From Dictyoglomus turgidum DSM 6724 (GTDB lineage: Bacteria > Dictyoglomota > Dictyoglomia > Dictyoglomales > Dictyoglomaceae), in assembly GCF_000021645.1 (NCBI RefSeq), contig NC_011661.1, positions 1,458,723 to 1,522,722 of the forward strand: DNA of 64,000 nucleotides, given 5' to 3'. This document shows, piece by piece, positions 8,976 to 16,713 of this stretch. The stretch's first letter is position 1. Each line of letters begins with the position of its first letter. The notes under the pieces were generated by a model. It was given only the letters and a program-made list of their open reading frames with translations. It had not been told where the DNA came from and did no database searches. A program made the translations under genes and the position numbers.

Positions 8976-9082
8976 AAGTGTCACCTCCTTTATTGGTTTA
9001 AAAGGGAGTTTAAAGTTACTACGTCGATAAGATCTTACTGGATTATGATTTATTAATAGATATGATTAGTTTATCTATATTA

Positions 9083-9111
9083 ATTATAGATATATTTAGG
9101 GGATTTGTCAA
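9083..9111 (-). promoter_or_regulatory. Consensus promoter of the GT4 unit
   Basis: Perfect TTGACA (9111-9106), 17-base spacer and perfect TATAAT (9088-9083). The predicted start near 9076 gives a leader of roughly 100 bases before ATG 8975. It is the strongest-looking promoter in the window. Confidence 0.82.
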
Positions 9112-9149
9112 CTATAAAAGAAGATTTGTCCTAAAAATCTTAGATGAGT

Positions 9150-9181
9150 AAAAAAGACAGTCTTTAGTAGTACTAAAAACT
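9150..9181 (-). terminator. Rho-independent terminator after the polysaccharide locus
   Basis: On the minus strand AGTTTTTAGT, loop ACT, ACTAAAGACT forms a 10-bp stem (one G-U pair), followed after three bases by six Ts. It lies 50 bases beyond the stop of the deacetylase-like pseudogene and just before the GT4 promoter, separating the two units. Confidence 0.7.
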
Positions 9182-9230
9182 TACCACAAAATAAATCTAG
9201 TAGTTAATTTATCTATTAACCCGCTTCTAC

Positions 9231-11052
9231 TTAATTAAAAAAGATGTCAAGCTTATTAGCAGAAAAAGCTTTCGTAATAGTAATATATTGATAACCTTCC
9301 TCTTCTTTCAGAGTAACTCCATAGGGAAGATCTTTTATAACAAAATCCTTAGGAAGGGCAAGAGTTATACCTTCTAAACCTTCTTTGTTTACTATAGTTA
9401 TTCTCTTGTTAGAAAAGTTAATACTATATTTAGTATTCAGAAATCTAAGAAGCAAAGTAGCAAAGTATGACATAGGTTTTACTTGAATAATACCTTTATT
9501 TTTCAAAGTGTTTACATAATCCCAAAATTCTCTAAGAGCATTAGGATATAAAGGAATATCATACGGATGTGAATATATAAGTCTCAAAGTGCGATTTTTA
9601 ACCACATAATATACAATTGAAAAGAGCCATCTCTTAACCTCATCCTCGGTTTTCCCACCTTTTTTCACTTCCAAAAAAGAAGCATACTTACCAAATGAAG
9701 ATATTGGAAAAGCTATAACTTTATGAGACACCATTTTACCATTTATAAAAGTTCTATTAGGAGAGGATCCATTATCTCCTGTATAATAATAGCAAAGCAT
9801 GCCTAATTTTTCTAAAACTTTTGTGGTTATAGGCTGAGGATGTACACCGTTAGGAGCAGAATATTCTAAAATCTTATAGTTTGTTATATTTTCCAAACAC
9901 TCATTGTTCCTCAAAATATACTCGTAAATTTCCTTTTCTCCAAAAATTCCTTTCAGGATATTATCTGAAAAGAAGTTATGTGCCCCCCCACCATGGGAAC
10001 CTATAACTCCAAAATTAAGAATCATTTTTACATATTTTTTACCTTCTCCACAAGCATCAAACCCCAACTTATCTCCTTGTTTATCTCTAAAATCTCCCGC
10101 AGTTATATGAATAGAATATTCGATTCCTTTTCTTAGATAATTATTCTGTAGCATATAAGGAATACTTTTCCAATCAATACTTGAATCCACATGCCAGTTT
10201 ATCACAATCCCACCTATTCCATATGGAGTATTTAAAAGATGAGGAATTTTCAAAATCTTAAAGAGAAAAACTCTTAAAAAGGTTCTAATAGGAAAATCAT
10301 CAGCATAAGCCTTCAGGTGTCCCAAGGGAAGATTTACATACATCACTTTCCCACGGCTATAATTTCTTATTATAATTCCAGGATATTTTTTTCCATCTTG
10401 AGAAATTGTCAGCGCATAAATTTCATTCTCTTTAATATCTTTTTCTTCCTCTACTCTAACTATAGGATATTCAAGATTTCCATAAGCATAACCCCCTAAA
10501 AGATTTTCTTTTTCTAACTTACCATCTGGTATCTCTAAAAATTCTTTCCGAGTTTTATCTATATATAAGTATCCTAAGGTGAAACAGGAAACCTTATATT
10601 TTTTATTATGTGATATAATTTGCTCCCACAAATTCAGAAAACAAAGCCTTTTCAAGATATTCATTTTTGAAATCTTTTATCCCTGCATCATAACTCACAA
10701 AAATATTTCCTCCATAAGAAAGATAGTTCCTTACCCATGGCCCTGCTTCTTTCGGCAAATACTAATTTAAACCATTAGGAAATATAATTATTTTCTTAAA
10801 GTCTGCAACTATTTTAGGATCAAAAGTGATTAAATTAAAAATACTCACTTCTTTATAAATAACACCTTCTTCCTCCAAAACACTTCTATAAGCATTCATT
10901 ATATAAGAATGTTCTTTAAGAAAGTTGGGATTATAAACAATCAATACTGCAAAATCTTTTCCCCATAGAGAATATATTTCCAAAAGATTTTTAAAGGAAA
11001 ATAAAAATATAACTACAAGAATTAAAAACAAAAAGACCAAAAACTTTTTCAA
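9231..11052 (-). pseudogene. Broken exported polysaccharide deacetylase-like gene (nonsense plus frameshift)
   Basis: Three pieces of one gene. Piece 1 starts at TTG 11052, overlapping the upstream stop as TTGA; it has an N-terminal membrane anchor (FLFLILVVIFLFSF) and ends at TAG 10764-10762. The same frame continues past that stop with sensible sequence (YLPKEAGPWVRNYLSYGGN) to TAA 10608-10606. The remaining coding sense lies in another frame, open from ATG 10664 for 477 codons, and carries NodB-like motifs: NWHVDSS, GSHGGGAHN and YSAPNGVHPQP. It probably acted on an exported polysaccharide made by the adjacent GT2. The long 3' piece could still be translated alone but would lack its anchor. 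Confidence 0.78.
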
Positions 11053-11547
11053 TTTACTTTACCCTCTCCTTCTGTCATCATATAACCATATACCTTTACT
11101 TTTCCTTTAATATGTATCCCCTTTTTCTCTATAGCCGATTTTATTTTTCCTTTTTCTCCAATTTCAGAATTATTTTCCAAAACTACTTTACCTTGAGAGA
11201 AAACATTCCCCTTTTATAGTCACATTTTCTCCTGTTTTTAAATCGCCCAACATATATATAATTTTATTTAGCTCCATTCCAGAAGGAATGCTATCTATAT
11301 GGTAGATTTTAATATCTTCACCATGAAAATCCAAAATTCCTGTCCCGTCCAATGCTTTTAAGACATCCTCAATTTTTATTGTCTCATGCAACTTTCTCTT
11401 AAAAGACTCGGAAAAATACCTAGGATTTCTGGAATAATTAAAATCAATTGGCAAAGGCAAAATATCTCTAGGATTGAGATATTCTTTTATACTTGGCAGG
11501 AAAGGAAATAGGAGAAATAAAAGAAAAATAAGGGTTATGAGCAGCAA
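11049..11547 (-). pseudogene. Frameshifted membrane-anchored beta-helix (bactofilin-like) protein gene
   Basis: The intact frame from 11547 encodes 119 residues: a hydrophobic anchor (LLITLIFLLFLLFPFL), a middle domain, and the start of a short-repeat beta-helix (TGENVTIKG), ending at TAA 11190-11188. Removing one G from the GGGG run at 11211-11208 restores a frame that continues the repeat naturally (NVFSQGKVVLENNSEIG, then KGIHIKGKVKVYGYM) to TGA 11051-11049, which overlaps the next gene's TTG start. The assignment to a bactofilin-like fold is by repeat pattern only. The start lies 13 bases inside the GT2 gene. Confidence 0.72.
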
Positions 11548-12734
11548 TTTACATCTCCCCCATTTCTAAATCTTTCAGTTTTATGCCAAACAGGATCTCT
11601 TCTAGTAATTAAATCTAATACTGAATCAAAAAAACCTAAAGAGGAATACCACATATTGAAGAAAAAATTGAAAAGTGGTAGTGGCAAAAGAAATATCCTA
11701 TAAGTTGCTCCATCGAGGAGAGCTCCTAATCCAATTTCATAAAAAGGAGCAAAATTTCCAAAGGTATTATATGCAGAAAGAAAAATAAAAAAACTACTAC
11801 CTAAAATCTGCATTTCTCCTAAGAAGAAAAGAACAATAGAATCTACCAATCCAATAAGAAAAAGAGGGGAAATTAAGTATACACAAAGGAGAAATACACC
11901 GTCAACCTTTTCTCTTAAAGAAAGATAAGGAGATTTGATAAGTGGTAATAAATATCTGAACATAACTTGATTATGGCCGCGAGACCACCTTCTTATCTGC
12001 TTTGCTCTCACTTCCCATGTTTCTGGTGCTTCTTCATAACATTCTGCTCTATTCGTATAACAAACTTTTACCCCATTAATATATGCCTTAATTGTTAATT
12101 CAGTATCTTCTGCAAGAATTTTGGGATTAAAACCACCCAATTTTAAGATTAGCTCTTTTCTAAATCCTCCTACTGTACCTCCAAATTGAGGAATAAGCTT
12201 TAAATTATATCTTGCCTGTTGATCTACCTGATATCCTCCAATTCTTTCAAGATCAAAGAGTCTTGTAAGAAGATTCTTAGATATATTTAAAGGTACTACT
12301 CTTCCCATTACTACTCCTACTTCGGGATCTAAGAAAGAAACAGCAAGATCTCTAATAATCCCTTTGGGAGGAATATAATCCGCATCAAAAACAATAATAA
12401 TTTCCCCTTCTGCTACTTTTAAAGCATCATTAAGGGCCGACGGTTTTCCTCTTGGAAGATAAGATCCTCTATATAAAGGCTTAATAAGATGAGGATACTT
12501 ACTGCTATAATCTTCTAATATTTCTCTTGTTCTATCAGTAGAATTATCATCTATAGGAATAATTTCTATTCTATCCTTAGGATAATCTGTATTAAGCAAG
12601 GCGTTTAAAACATTCTCTGCTACCTTTTCTTCATTATGCATTGGAACGAGTACACTTACATAAGGTAAATCTGAATCTATAATATCCTGATATCCAAGTC
12701 TCTGTTCTCCAAAAGCTCTATTAAGTGTAAACAA
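11535..12734 (-). CDS. Processive family 2 glycosyltransferase, probably 5'-truncated by frameshift
   Basis: Membrane polysaccharide synthase core of 399 residues. GT2 motifs are all present: IDDNSTDRTREIL, DADY (DXD), AEDTELT and QIRRW, preceded by VSVLVPMHNEE and followed by several membrane helices. YQVDQQARYNL is characteristic of one exopolysaccharide-synthase subfamily. The only usual start is TTG 12734, without a ribosome site. The frame is open upstream to 12809 and reads NTSLYALRHFLF, the normal family lead-in. The expected N-terminal membrane helices are in a different frame (12763-13197), so the gene was probably longer. Confidence 0.8.
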   Translation of the reverse strand: MFTLNRAFGEQRLGYQDIIDSDLPYVSVLVPMHNEEKVAENVLNALLNTDYPKDRIEIIPIDDNSTDRTREILEDYSSKYPHLIKPLYRGSYLPRGKPSALNDALKVAEGEIIIVFDADYIPPKGIIRDLAVSFLDPEVGVVMGRVVPLNISKNLLTRLFDLERIGGYQVDQQARYNLKLIPQFGGTVGGFRKELILKLGGFNPKILAEDTELTIKAYINGVKVCYTNRAECYEEAPETWEVRAKQIRRWSRGHNQVMFRYLLPLIKSPYLSLREKVDGVFLLCVYLISPLFLIGLVDSIVLFFLGEMQILGSSFFIFLSAYNTFGNFAPFYEIGLGALLDGATYRIFLLPLPLFNFFFNMWYSSLGFFDSVLDLITRRDPVWHKTERFRNGGDVNCCS

Positions 12735-12762
12735 AAAGTGCCTGAGAGCATATAGAGAAGTA

Positions 12763-13197
12763 TTAATATATCCATTTCCATGCCTCTTCAGTTTTCTGCA
12801 ATTTTTTAGCTATAATACCCACATAAAAAGAATACGTGCCAACAACATAGCTAAAATCTATAAAGAGGCCAAAAATAAAATAAAGAGGAGCAGAGAAAAT
12901 ATAGGAAAAATTTAAAAGAGTATGCATGAAAAAAGCATATCTAACGGATCCAAAAATAATAGAATAAGATAGAGTGAGAAAAACAATTAGAAACTTTGTT
13001 AAAAAACTAGATGGAATTGGAATTAAAGCTATACCCATAATTATCGGAATAAAAATCCAAACTCCAATTTGAGTATTCATATAAAGTTCTGAAAAGATTT
13101 TTATATTATATGGAAATTTTGATGGAAAAAGAAGAAAGAAAATAGATAAGGATACTTTCCAGGAAAATCTAAGATGTATATATCTTTTAAAATACCA
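12763..13197 (-). pseudogene. Detached N-terminal membrane segment of the GT2 synthase
   Basis: Open frame after TGA 13200-13198; its first ATG is 13080, giving 105 codons. The product is almost entirely hydrophobic, with about three or four membrane helices (for example LTKFLIVFLTLSYSIIFGSV), ending KTEEAWKWIY then TAA at 12765-12763. The last codons abut, one frame off, the sequence NTSLYALRHFLF that leads into the GT2 domain. I infer that a single-base indel near 12755-12768 separated the two. It could instead be a genuine small membrane protein. Confidence 0.55.
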
Positions 13198-13213
13198 TCA
13201 ATCTTTACTATTT

Positions 13214-13354
13214 TTACATCCTGGAGAGAATAAGGAAAAGAATTATTTCAAAGGGTAACACTAATAGAAGAAGATAAAATATAAAGTTCCTACCTATGGA
13301 GGGAAACTTCCTATAAGCTCTATGGTAAGGAATAAATCTTTCTTTTTTGTCCAT
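13214..13354 (-). pseudogene. 46-codon membrane ORF, likely 5' remnant of the polysaccharide locus
   Basis: The ATG at 13354 lies 2 bases after the aroQ stop; the product has a basic N-terminus (MDKKERFIPYHRAYRKFPS) and one strong membrane helix (FIFYLLLLVLPFEIILFLIL), and ends at TAA 13216-13214. Beyond the stop, a frame offset by two reads VKIVKIDGILKDIYILDFPG, then coding sense seems to pass to the frame of the next fragment. The pattern fits a decayed larger gene, but a real micro-membrane protein cannot be excluded. About 16 bases separate it from the next open frame. Confidence 0.5.
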
Positions 13355-13356
13355 AT

Positions 13357-13794
13357 TTATTTATTAAAATACAAAAAAATAGCTTCTAAGGCTAATAAAT
13401 AACTATTAACTCCAAAGCCTGATATCTGCCCTAAAGCAACAGGAGCTATAACGGAATGATGACGGAATTCTTCCCTTTTATAAATATTACTTATATGGAC
13501 TTCTATTACAGGTTTTCCAAAGGCCAATAAAGCATCTCTTAAGGAATAACTATAATGGGTTAAGGCTCCTGGATTTATAATTATGGCATCTGCCCAATCT
13601 CTATACTCTTGAATCCAATCTATAAGTTGTCCTTCAAAATTGGACTGTTTTATTTCTACCTCTATTTCTCTTTCTTTTGCCTTTTGTAATATTAAATTAT
13701 TAAGAGTTTGAAAATCTACTCTCCCATAAATATTTGGCTCTCTTACCCCCAAAAGATTTAAATTAGGACCATGTAAAACTAATACTTTAATCAT
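13357..13794 (-). CDS. aroQ: 3-dehydroquinate dehydratase, type II
   Basis: Dehydrates 3-dehydroquinate to 3-dehydroshikimate in the shikimate pathway. The 145-residue length is typical of the dodecameric type II enzyme. Seen: LVLHGPNLNLLGVREPNIYG at the N-terminus including the catalytic loop Tyr, QSNFEGQLIDWIQ, INPGALTHYSYSLRDAL, and EVHISNIYKREEFRHHSV with the catalytic His. It overlaps the end of aroK by 8 bases. Confidence 0.96.
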   Translation of the reverse strand: MIKVLVLHGPNLNLLGVREPNIYGRVDFQTLNNLILQKAKEREIEVEIKQSNFEGQLIDWIQEYRDWADAIIINPGALTHYSYSLRDALLAFGKPVIEVHISNIYKREEFRHHSVIAPVALGQISGFGVNSYLLALEAIFLYFNK

Positions 13795-14305
13795 CTCTTA
13801 ACCTCTCAATAATCTCAAAAGTTATTTCATCTATATCTTTATTATCTACTTCAACAATAATATCTGCGCAGGATTCATATAAAGGTAGTCTCTTTTTCCA
13901 CAAATTGTATAATTCTTCTCTTCCTTTCTTTAAAAGAGGTCTCTTCTCATGTTCTTCTTTGTTTTCTAAATGTTTCATCAAATTTTCAAATTCTCCTTTT
14001 AGATATATAACTTTACTTTTTTCTCTTAAAATCCTTCTATTTTCCTCTCTAAGAACAACTCCTCCTCCTGTGGAAAGGACTATCTTAGGATAAAGAGAAA
14101 AAGCTTCTCTTAAAGACTCTGTTTCGATATTTCTGAAATACTCTTCTCCTTTTTCTATAAATATATCAGAGATGGATTTTTTTAATTTTTTTTCTATATA
14201 CTCGTCTAAATCCAAAAAAGGAATATTAAAAAAAAGGGAAATCCTCTTCCCTATGCTAGTTTTCCCACTTCCCATAAAGCCAACAAAAGAAAGGGAAGAT
14301 CTCAT
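13787..14305 (-). CDS. aroK: Shikimate kinase
   Basis: Phosphorylates shikimate with ATP. 172 residues. P-loop GFMGSGKTSIGK near residues 8-19, substrate Asp in DLDEYIEKK, GEEYFRNIETESL, STGGGVVLREENR near 78-90, and the lid Arg in KRPLLKKG. Its ATG shares a base with the stop of the small DUF4044-like gene (TAATG), so translation is coupled. It forms a shikimate pair with aroQ. Confidence 0.95.
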   Translation of the reverse strand: MRSSLSFVGFMGSGKTSIGKRISLFFNIPFLDLDEYIEKKLKKSISDIFIEKGEEYFRNIETESLREAFSLYPKIVLSTGGGVVLREENRRILREKSKVIYLKGEFENLMKHLENKEEHEKRPLLKKGREELYNLWKKRLPLYESCADIIVEVDNKDIDEITFEIIERLRDD

Positions 14306-14430
14306 TATCTACCAATAAAATACATACCCCAGATTATAAAGATACTTAAAAGGAAAAACACAGCTACAACAGCAGCAACTATTCTAATAGCTCTTTCCCT
14401 CTTCTCTTTCTTAGATCTTGGTTTTGCCAT
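14305..14430 (-). CDS. 41-residue single-pass membrane protein (DUF4044-like)
   Basis: Short gene encoding a very basic N-terminus (MAKPRSKKEKRERAIR) followed by one membrane helix (about residues 17-37, containing VAAVVAVFFLLSIFIIWG). This layout matches the small DUF4044-type proteins seen near shikimate and translation genes; function unknown. It ends in TAATG shared with aroK and begins 3 bases after the stop of the Cys-rich protein. The positive N-terminus predicts an N-in topology. Confidence 0.7.
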   Translation of the reverse strand: MAKPRSKKEKRERAIRIVAAVVAVFFLLSIFIIWGMYFIGR

Positions 14431-14433
14431 ATC

Positions 14434-14559
14434 TTACCCCTCCGAATTATAGCCTTCTTTAACATCATAACATTCATTGTAGTGAGGACATTTAGAGCAA
14501 CATCCTACCTTATGATTTAGACACTCTTTATAATATGGACAATCCTCACAACAAAACAT
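14434..14559 (-). CDS. 41-residue cysteine-rich protein with two CC-x2-CP-x-Y-x2-C repeats
   Basis: Short gene with a good AAAGGAGG ribosome site five bases before ATG 14559. The product holds two near-identical units, CCEDCPYYKEC (residues 3-13) and CCSKCPHYNEC (20-30), giving eight cysteines and also His. The duplicated spacing suggests two metal sites or one shared cluster (zinc or Fe-S), which is inference. It lies between speE and the DUF4044-like gene in the polyamine-shikimate run. I do not recognise a named family. Confidence 0.68.
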   Translation of the reverse strand: MFCCEDCPYYKECLNHKVGCCSKCPHYNECYDVKEGYNSEG

Positions 14560-14572
14560 AAAAACCTCCTTT

Positions 14573-15487
14573 TTAATCCTCTACTGCATATAGAGGAGCG
14601 TTATCATAAGCTACTCTCTCCTCTCTTTCTATTAGTTCTCTAAGGTGTTTTGGAAGAGAAAACATCATTTTGTGGGTTTCTCCATCATAAAACTTTAAAT
14701 TTGCTAAATTCTTGGATTTTAACAAGCTATTTATCTCTTCCTCACTAAAATCTTTTGGATCTATTTTATCACTTGCCCAGATAAAACTCCAAATAAAGTC
14801 ATATGCTGGTACATAGGCTTGATAAGATCTTACTATCTTAAACACCCTACGTAAAGTAGAATTCATGGCAGAATGAAAAGCTATTTTGAGATGATGAGTT
14901 GTACCAGCTTGCATTACAAATATGCCATCTTCCTTCAAATGATCCTTTATAATGTGGTAAAATTCAAAGGTAAAAAGTTTTACTGCAGGGCTACCCTCCA
15001 TAGGCTCTGAAAGATCACTTACTATTACATCATACTTTTCCTTGGACTTTTCTACAAATTCTCTTGCATCAGTTATATACAATCTTGTCCTTGGATCATC
15101 AAAGGCTCCTTGGTGCCATTCAGGTAAATATTTTTTTGACACCTCTACTACTTCCCCATCTATGTCAACCATAATAGCTTCTGTTACATCTTTATGCCGC
15201 AAAACTTCCCTCAGGGTAGCCCCCTCTCCTCCACCCATTATCAACACTTTCTTATTAGCAGCTCTATTCAATAGCAAGGCAGGATGCACTAATGCCTCAT
15301 GATAGATAAACTCATCTTTCTCACTGGATTGAATCCTTCCATCTAATACAAGACATTTTCCATAGAAAGTGCTTTCAATAATCTCTATCTTTTGAAAGGG
15401 AGATACCCCTGTATAGTAAAACCTACTTACTCCATGCCAATGTATCTCACTGGGATGATTTTTCTCAATAATCCAATAAGCATCCAT
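14573..15487 (-). CDS. speE: Polyamine aminopropyltransferase (spermidine synthase family)
   Basis: Transfers aminopropyl from decarboxylated SAM to a diamine or agmatine. 304 residues. Seen: GVSPFQKIEIIES, LVLDGRIQSSEKDEF, the SAM-type loop MGGGEGATLREVL, VDIDGEVVEVSKKYLP, and the active loop SDLSEPMEGSPAVKLFT. That loop is closer to the DLxDPxExxP form of agmatine- or thermospermine-type enzymes than to the classical DSSDP form, so the acceptor may not be putrescine. It follows speD by 40 bases, and the two form one pathway. Confidence 0.92.
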   Translation of the reverse strand: MDAYWIIEKNHPSEIHWHGVSRFYYTGVSPFQKIEIIESTFYGKCLVLDGRIQSSEKDEFIYHEALVHPALLLNRAANKKVLIMGGGEGATLREVLRHKDVTEAIMVDIDGEVVEVSKKYLPEWHQGAFDDPRTRLYITDAREFVEKSKEKYDVIVSDLSEPMEGSPAVKLFTFEFYHIIKDHLKEDGIFVMQAGTTHHLKIAFHSAMNSTLRRVFKIVRSYQAYVPAYDFIWSFIWASDKIDPKDFSEEEINSLLKSKNLANLKFYDGETHKMMFSLPKHLRELIEREERVAYDNAPLYAVED

Positions 15488-15527
15488 TTTTATATTTCAC
15501 CTTCTTCATTCAAAAATATTATACCAG

Positions 15528-15956
15528 TCAACCTACAGTTTCTTTTTCCTCCTCTTTTACACTTTCTGGTTTATAAGTGAAATTACCAGCCTCTATAGGC
15601 AAAATACCTCTTTTTGCCTCAAAAGTAATGAACTGTTCAGCCTGCAAATAATTATTCAAATACTCGAAAGCTTTCCAAGGATTTACATGATCTCCACAGG
15701 TGAAAAGATCAGCTGCTGCAAATCCGTACTCAGGCCAAGTATGAATTGCAAGATGGGACTCAGATATTACTACAACTCCACTTACACCATAGGGACTAAA
15801 TTTATGAAATACAACTTCCACTACTTCTGCTCCTGCCTCTATTGCGGCTCTAACCATAATTTCTTTAATCTTCTCCACATCGTTTAAAATCTCTCTGTTG
15901 CAATTATACATTTCAGCCAAAATATGTCTTCCAAGAGATTTCCCTGTTATTTTCAC
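15528..15956 (-). CDS. speD: S-adenosylmethionine decarboxylase proenzyme
   Basis: Pyruvoyl enzyme supplying decarboxylated SAM to SpeE. The self-cleavage site is in [14 protein letters not shown] (the Ser of ESH becomes pyruvoyl); FTCGD holds the conserved Cys. I choose GTG 15956 ([16 protein letters not shown]), which has AAAGGAGG upstream. An in-frame TTG at 15998 lies at the -10 box of the predicted promoter, upstream of the likely transcript start, so it cannot be the start. About 142 residues, slightly longer than the usual class 1b enzyme because of a charged tail. Confidence 0.93.
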   Translation of the reverse strand: MKITGKSLGRHILAEMYNCNREILNDVEKIKEIMVRAAIEAGAEVVEVVFHKFSPYGVSGVVVISESHLAIHTWPEYGFAAADLFTCGDHVNPWKAFEYLNNYLQAEQFITFEAKRGILPIEAGNFTYKPESVKEEEKETVG

Positions 15957-15998
15957 CTTGGGTCCCGCCTCCTTTCGTTGAAATTTTTTACGAAACAA

Positions 15999-16027
15999 AT
16001 TTTATCACTAATATAACCTTTTGACAA
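15999..16027 (-). promoter_or_regulatory. Promoter of the speD-speE-aro run
   Basis: TTGTCA (16027-16022), 17-base spacer, TAAAAT (16004-15999). The predicted start near 15992 gives a leader of about 35 bases with an AAAGGAGG site before the speD GTG. The 100 bases between here and thpR are very AT-rich with only weak inverted repeats. Confidence 0.7.
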
Positions 16028-16128
16028 CAATTTTTCCAGAGAAAATGAACAGAGTTTGAAATTTTTAGCAAATATTCTCAATATTTCTCTGTGTTTTGCA
16101 GTATTTAGAGAATTTTTGCAAAATTTCG

Positions 16129-16713
16129 TTATTTTTTACCAAAACTAACCTTGTAAATAGGAGTATATATGGGGCCCTGAGAGGTTAATCTGCTTTCAAA
16201 GAGAGTGATACTATTAACAAAGACTACTTGTTTAGAAAAAGAACTCTCTTTCAAAATTTTAATGTCTTTATCCTTAACTCTACCTAAGGTTAAATGGGGC
16301 GAAAATGGTTTATCTTCTTTTTTTAGTCCTTTTTTAACTAATCTCTTCTCAATAAAATCAAAAATCTTTTCTAACTCTTCTAATCCCTCTTCTATTCCAA
16401 TCCACAAAACCCTTGGACTTTTCAAAGAAGGAAAAGCACCAAACCCCTCAAGAGAAATATAAAAGGGATCAACATAATTAGAAACTTCTTCCAAAATACT
16501 CTTGACATCCTCAATCAAAGATTCAGGGGTTTCTCCAAGAAATCTAATGGTTAAATGGAAATTTTCCTTCTCAACCCACTTTATATCCCCTATTATAGAA
16601 GCCTTTAATTCTTTTTGAAATTTATAAATGTGTTCTTTAACGCTATCCTCAAATTCTATAGCTATGAATAGTCTTTTATAGTTTGTATTTTTATCAGAAG
16701 ATCTTTTTGCCAT
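16129..16713 (-). CDS. thpR: RNA 2',3'-cyclic phosphodiesterase (LigT-like)
   Basis: Hydrolyses 2',3'-cyclic phosphate ends of RNA; the 2H phosphoesterase superfamily is shown by two His-x-Thr motifs, HLTIRFLGE near residue 52 and HLTLGRVKD near 144. 194 residues. N-terminus KRLFIAIEF is typical. The charged 12-residue lead suggests an alternative downstream start, but none is better placed. Last gene of the 23-gene leftward run, overlapping pgsA by 20 bases. Confidence 0.88.
   Translation of the reverse strand: MAKRSSDKNTNYKRLFIAIEFEDSVKEHIYKFQKELKASIIGDIKWVEKENFHLTIRFLGETPESLIEDVKSILEEVSNYVDPFYISLEGFGAFPSLKSPRVLWIGIEEGLEELEKIFDFIEKRLVKKGLKKEDKPFSPHLTLGRVKDKDIKILKESSFSKQVVFVNSITLFESRLTSQGPIYTPIYKVSFGKK

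Noticed and set aside
9231-13354. Programmed frameshifting instead of decay in the polysaccharide locus
   Set aside because: The breaks lack slippery heptamers with downstream structure, include a plain nonsense codon, and are too many for recoding.
15957-15998. TTG start 14 codons upstream for speD
   Set aside because: It coincides with the -10 promoter region, while the GTG at 15956 has AAAGGAGG and the family N-terminus.
16028-16128. Possible terminator between thpR and speD (AAATATT-GAG-AATATTT and TTTTGCA...TGCAAAA)
   Set aside because: Stems are nearly all A-T or have long loops, and no T-run follows; not distinguishable from AT-rich background.
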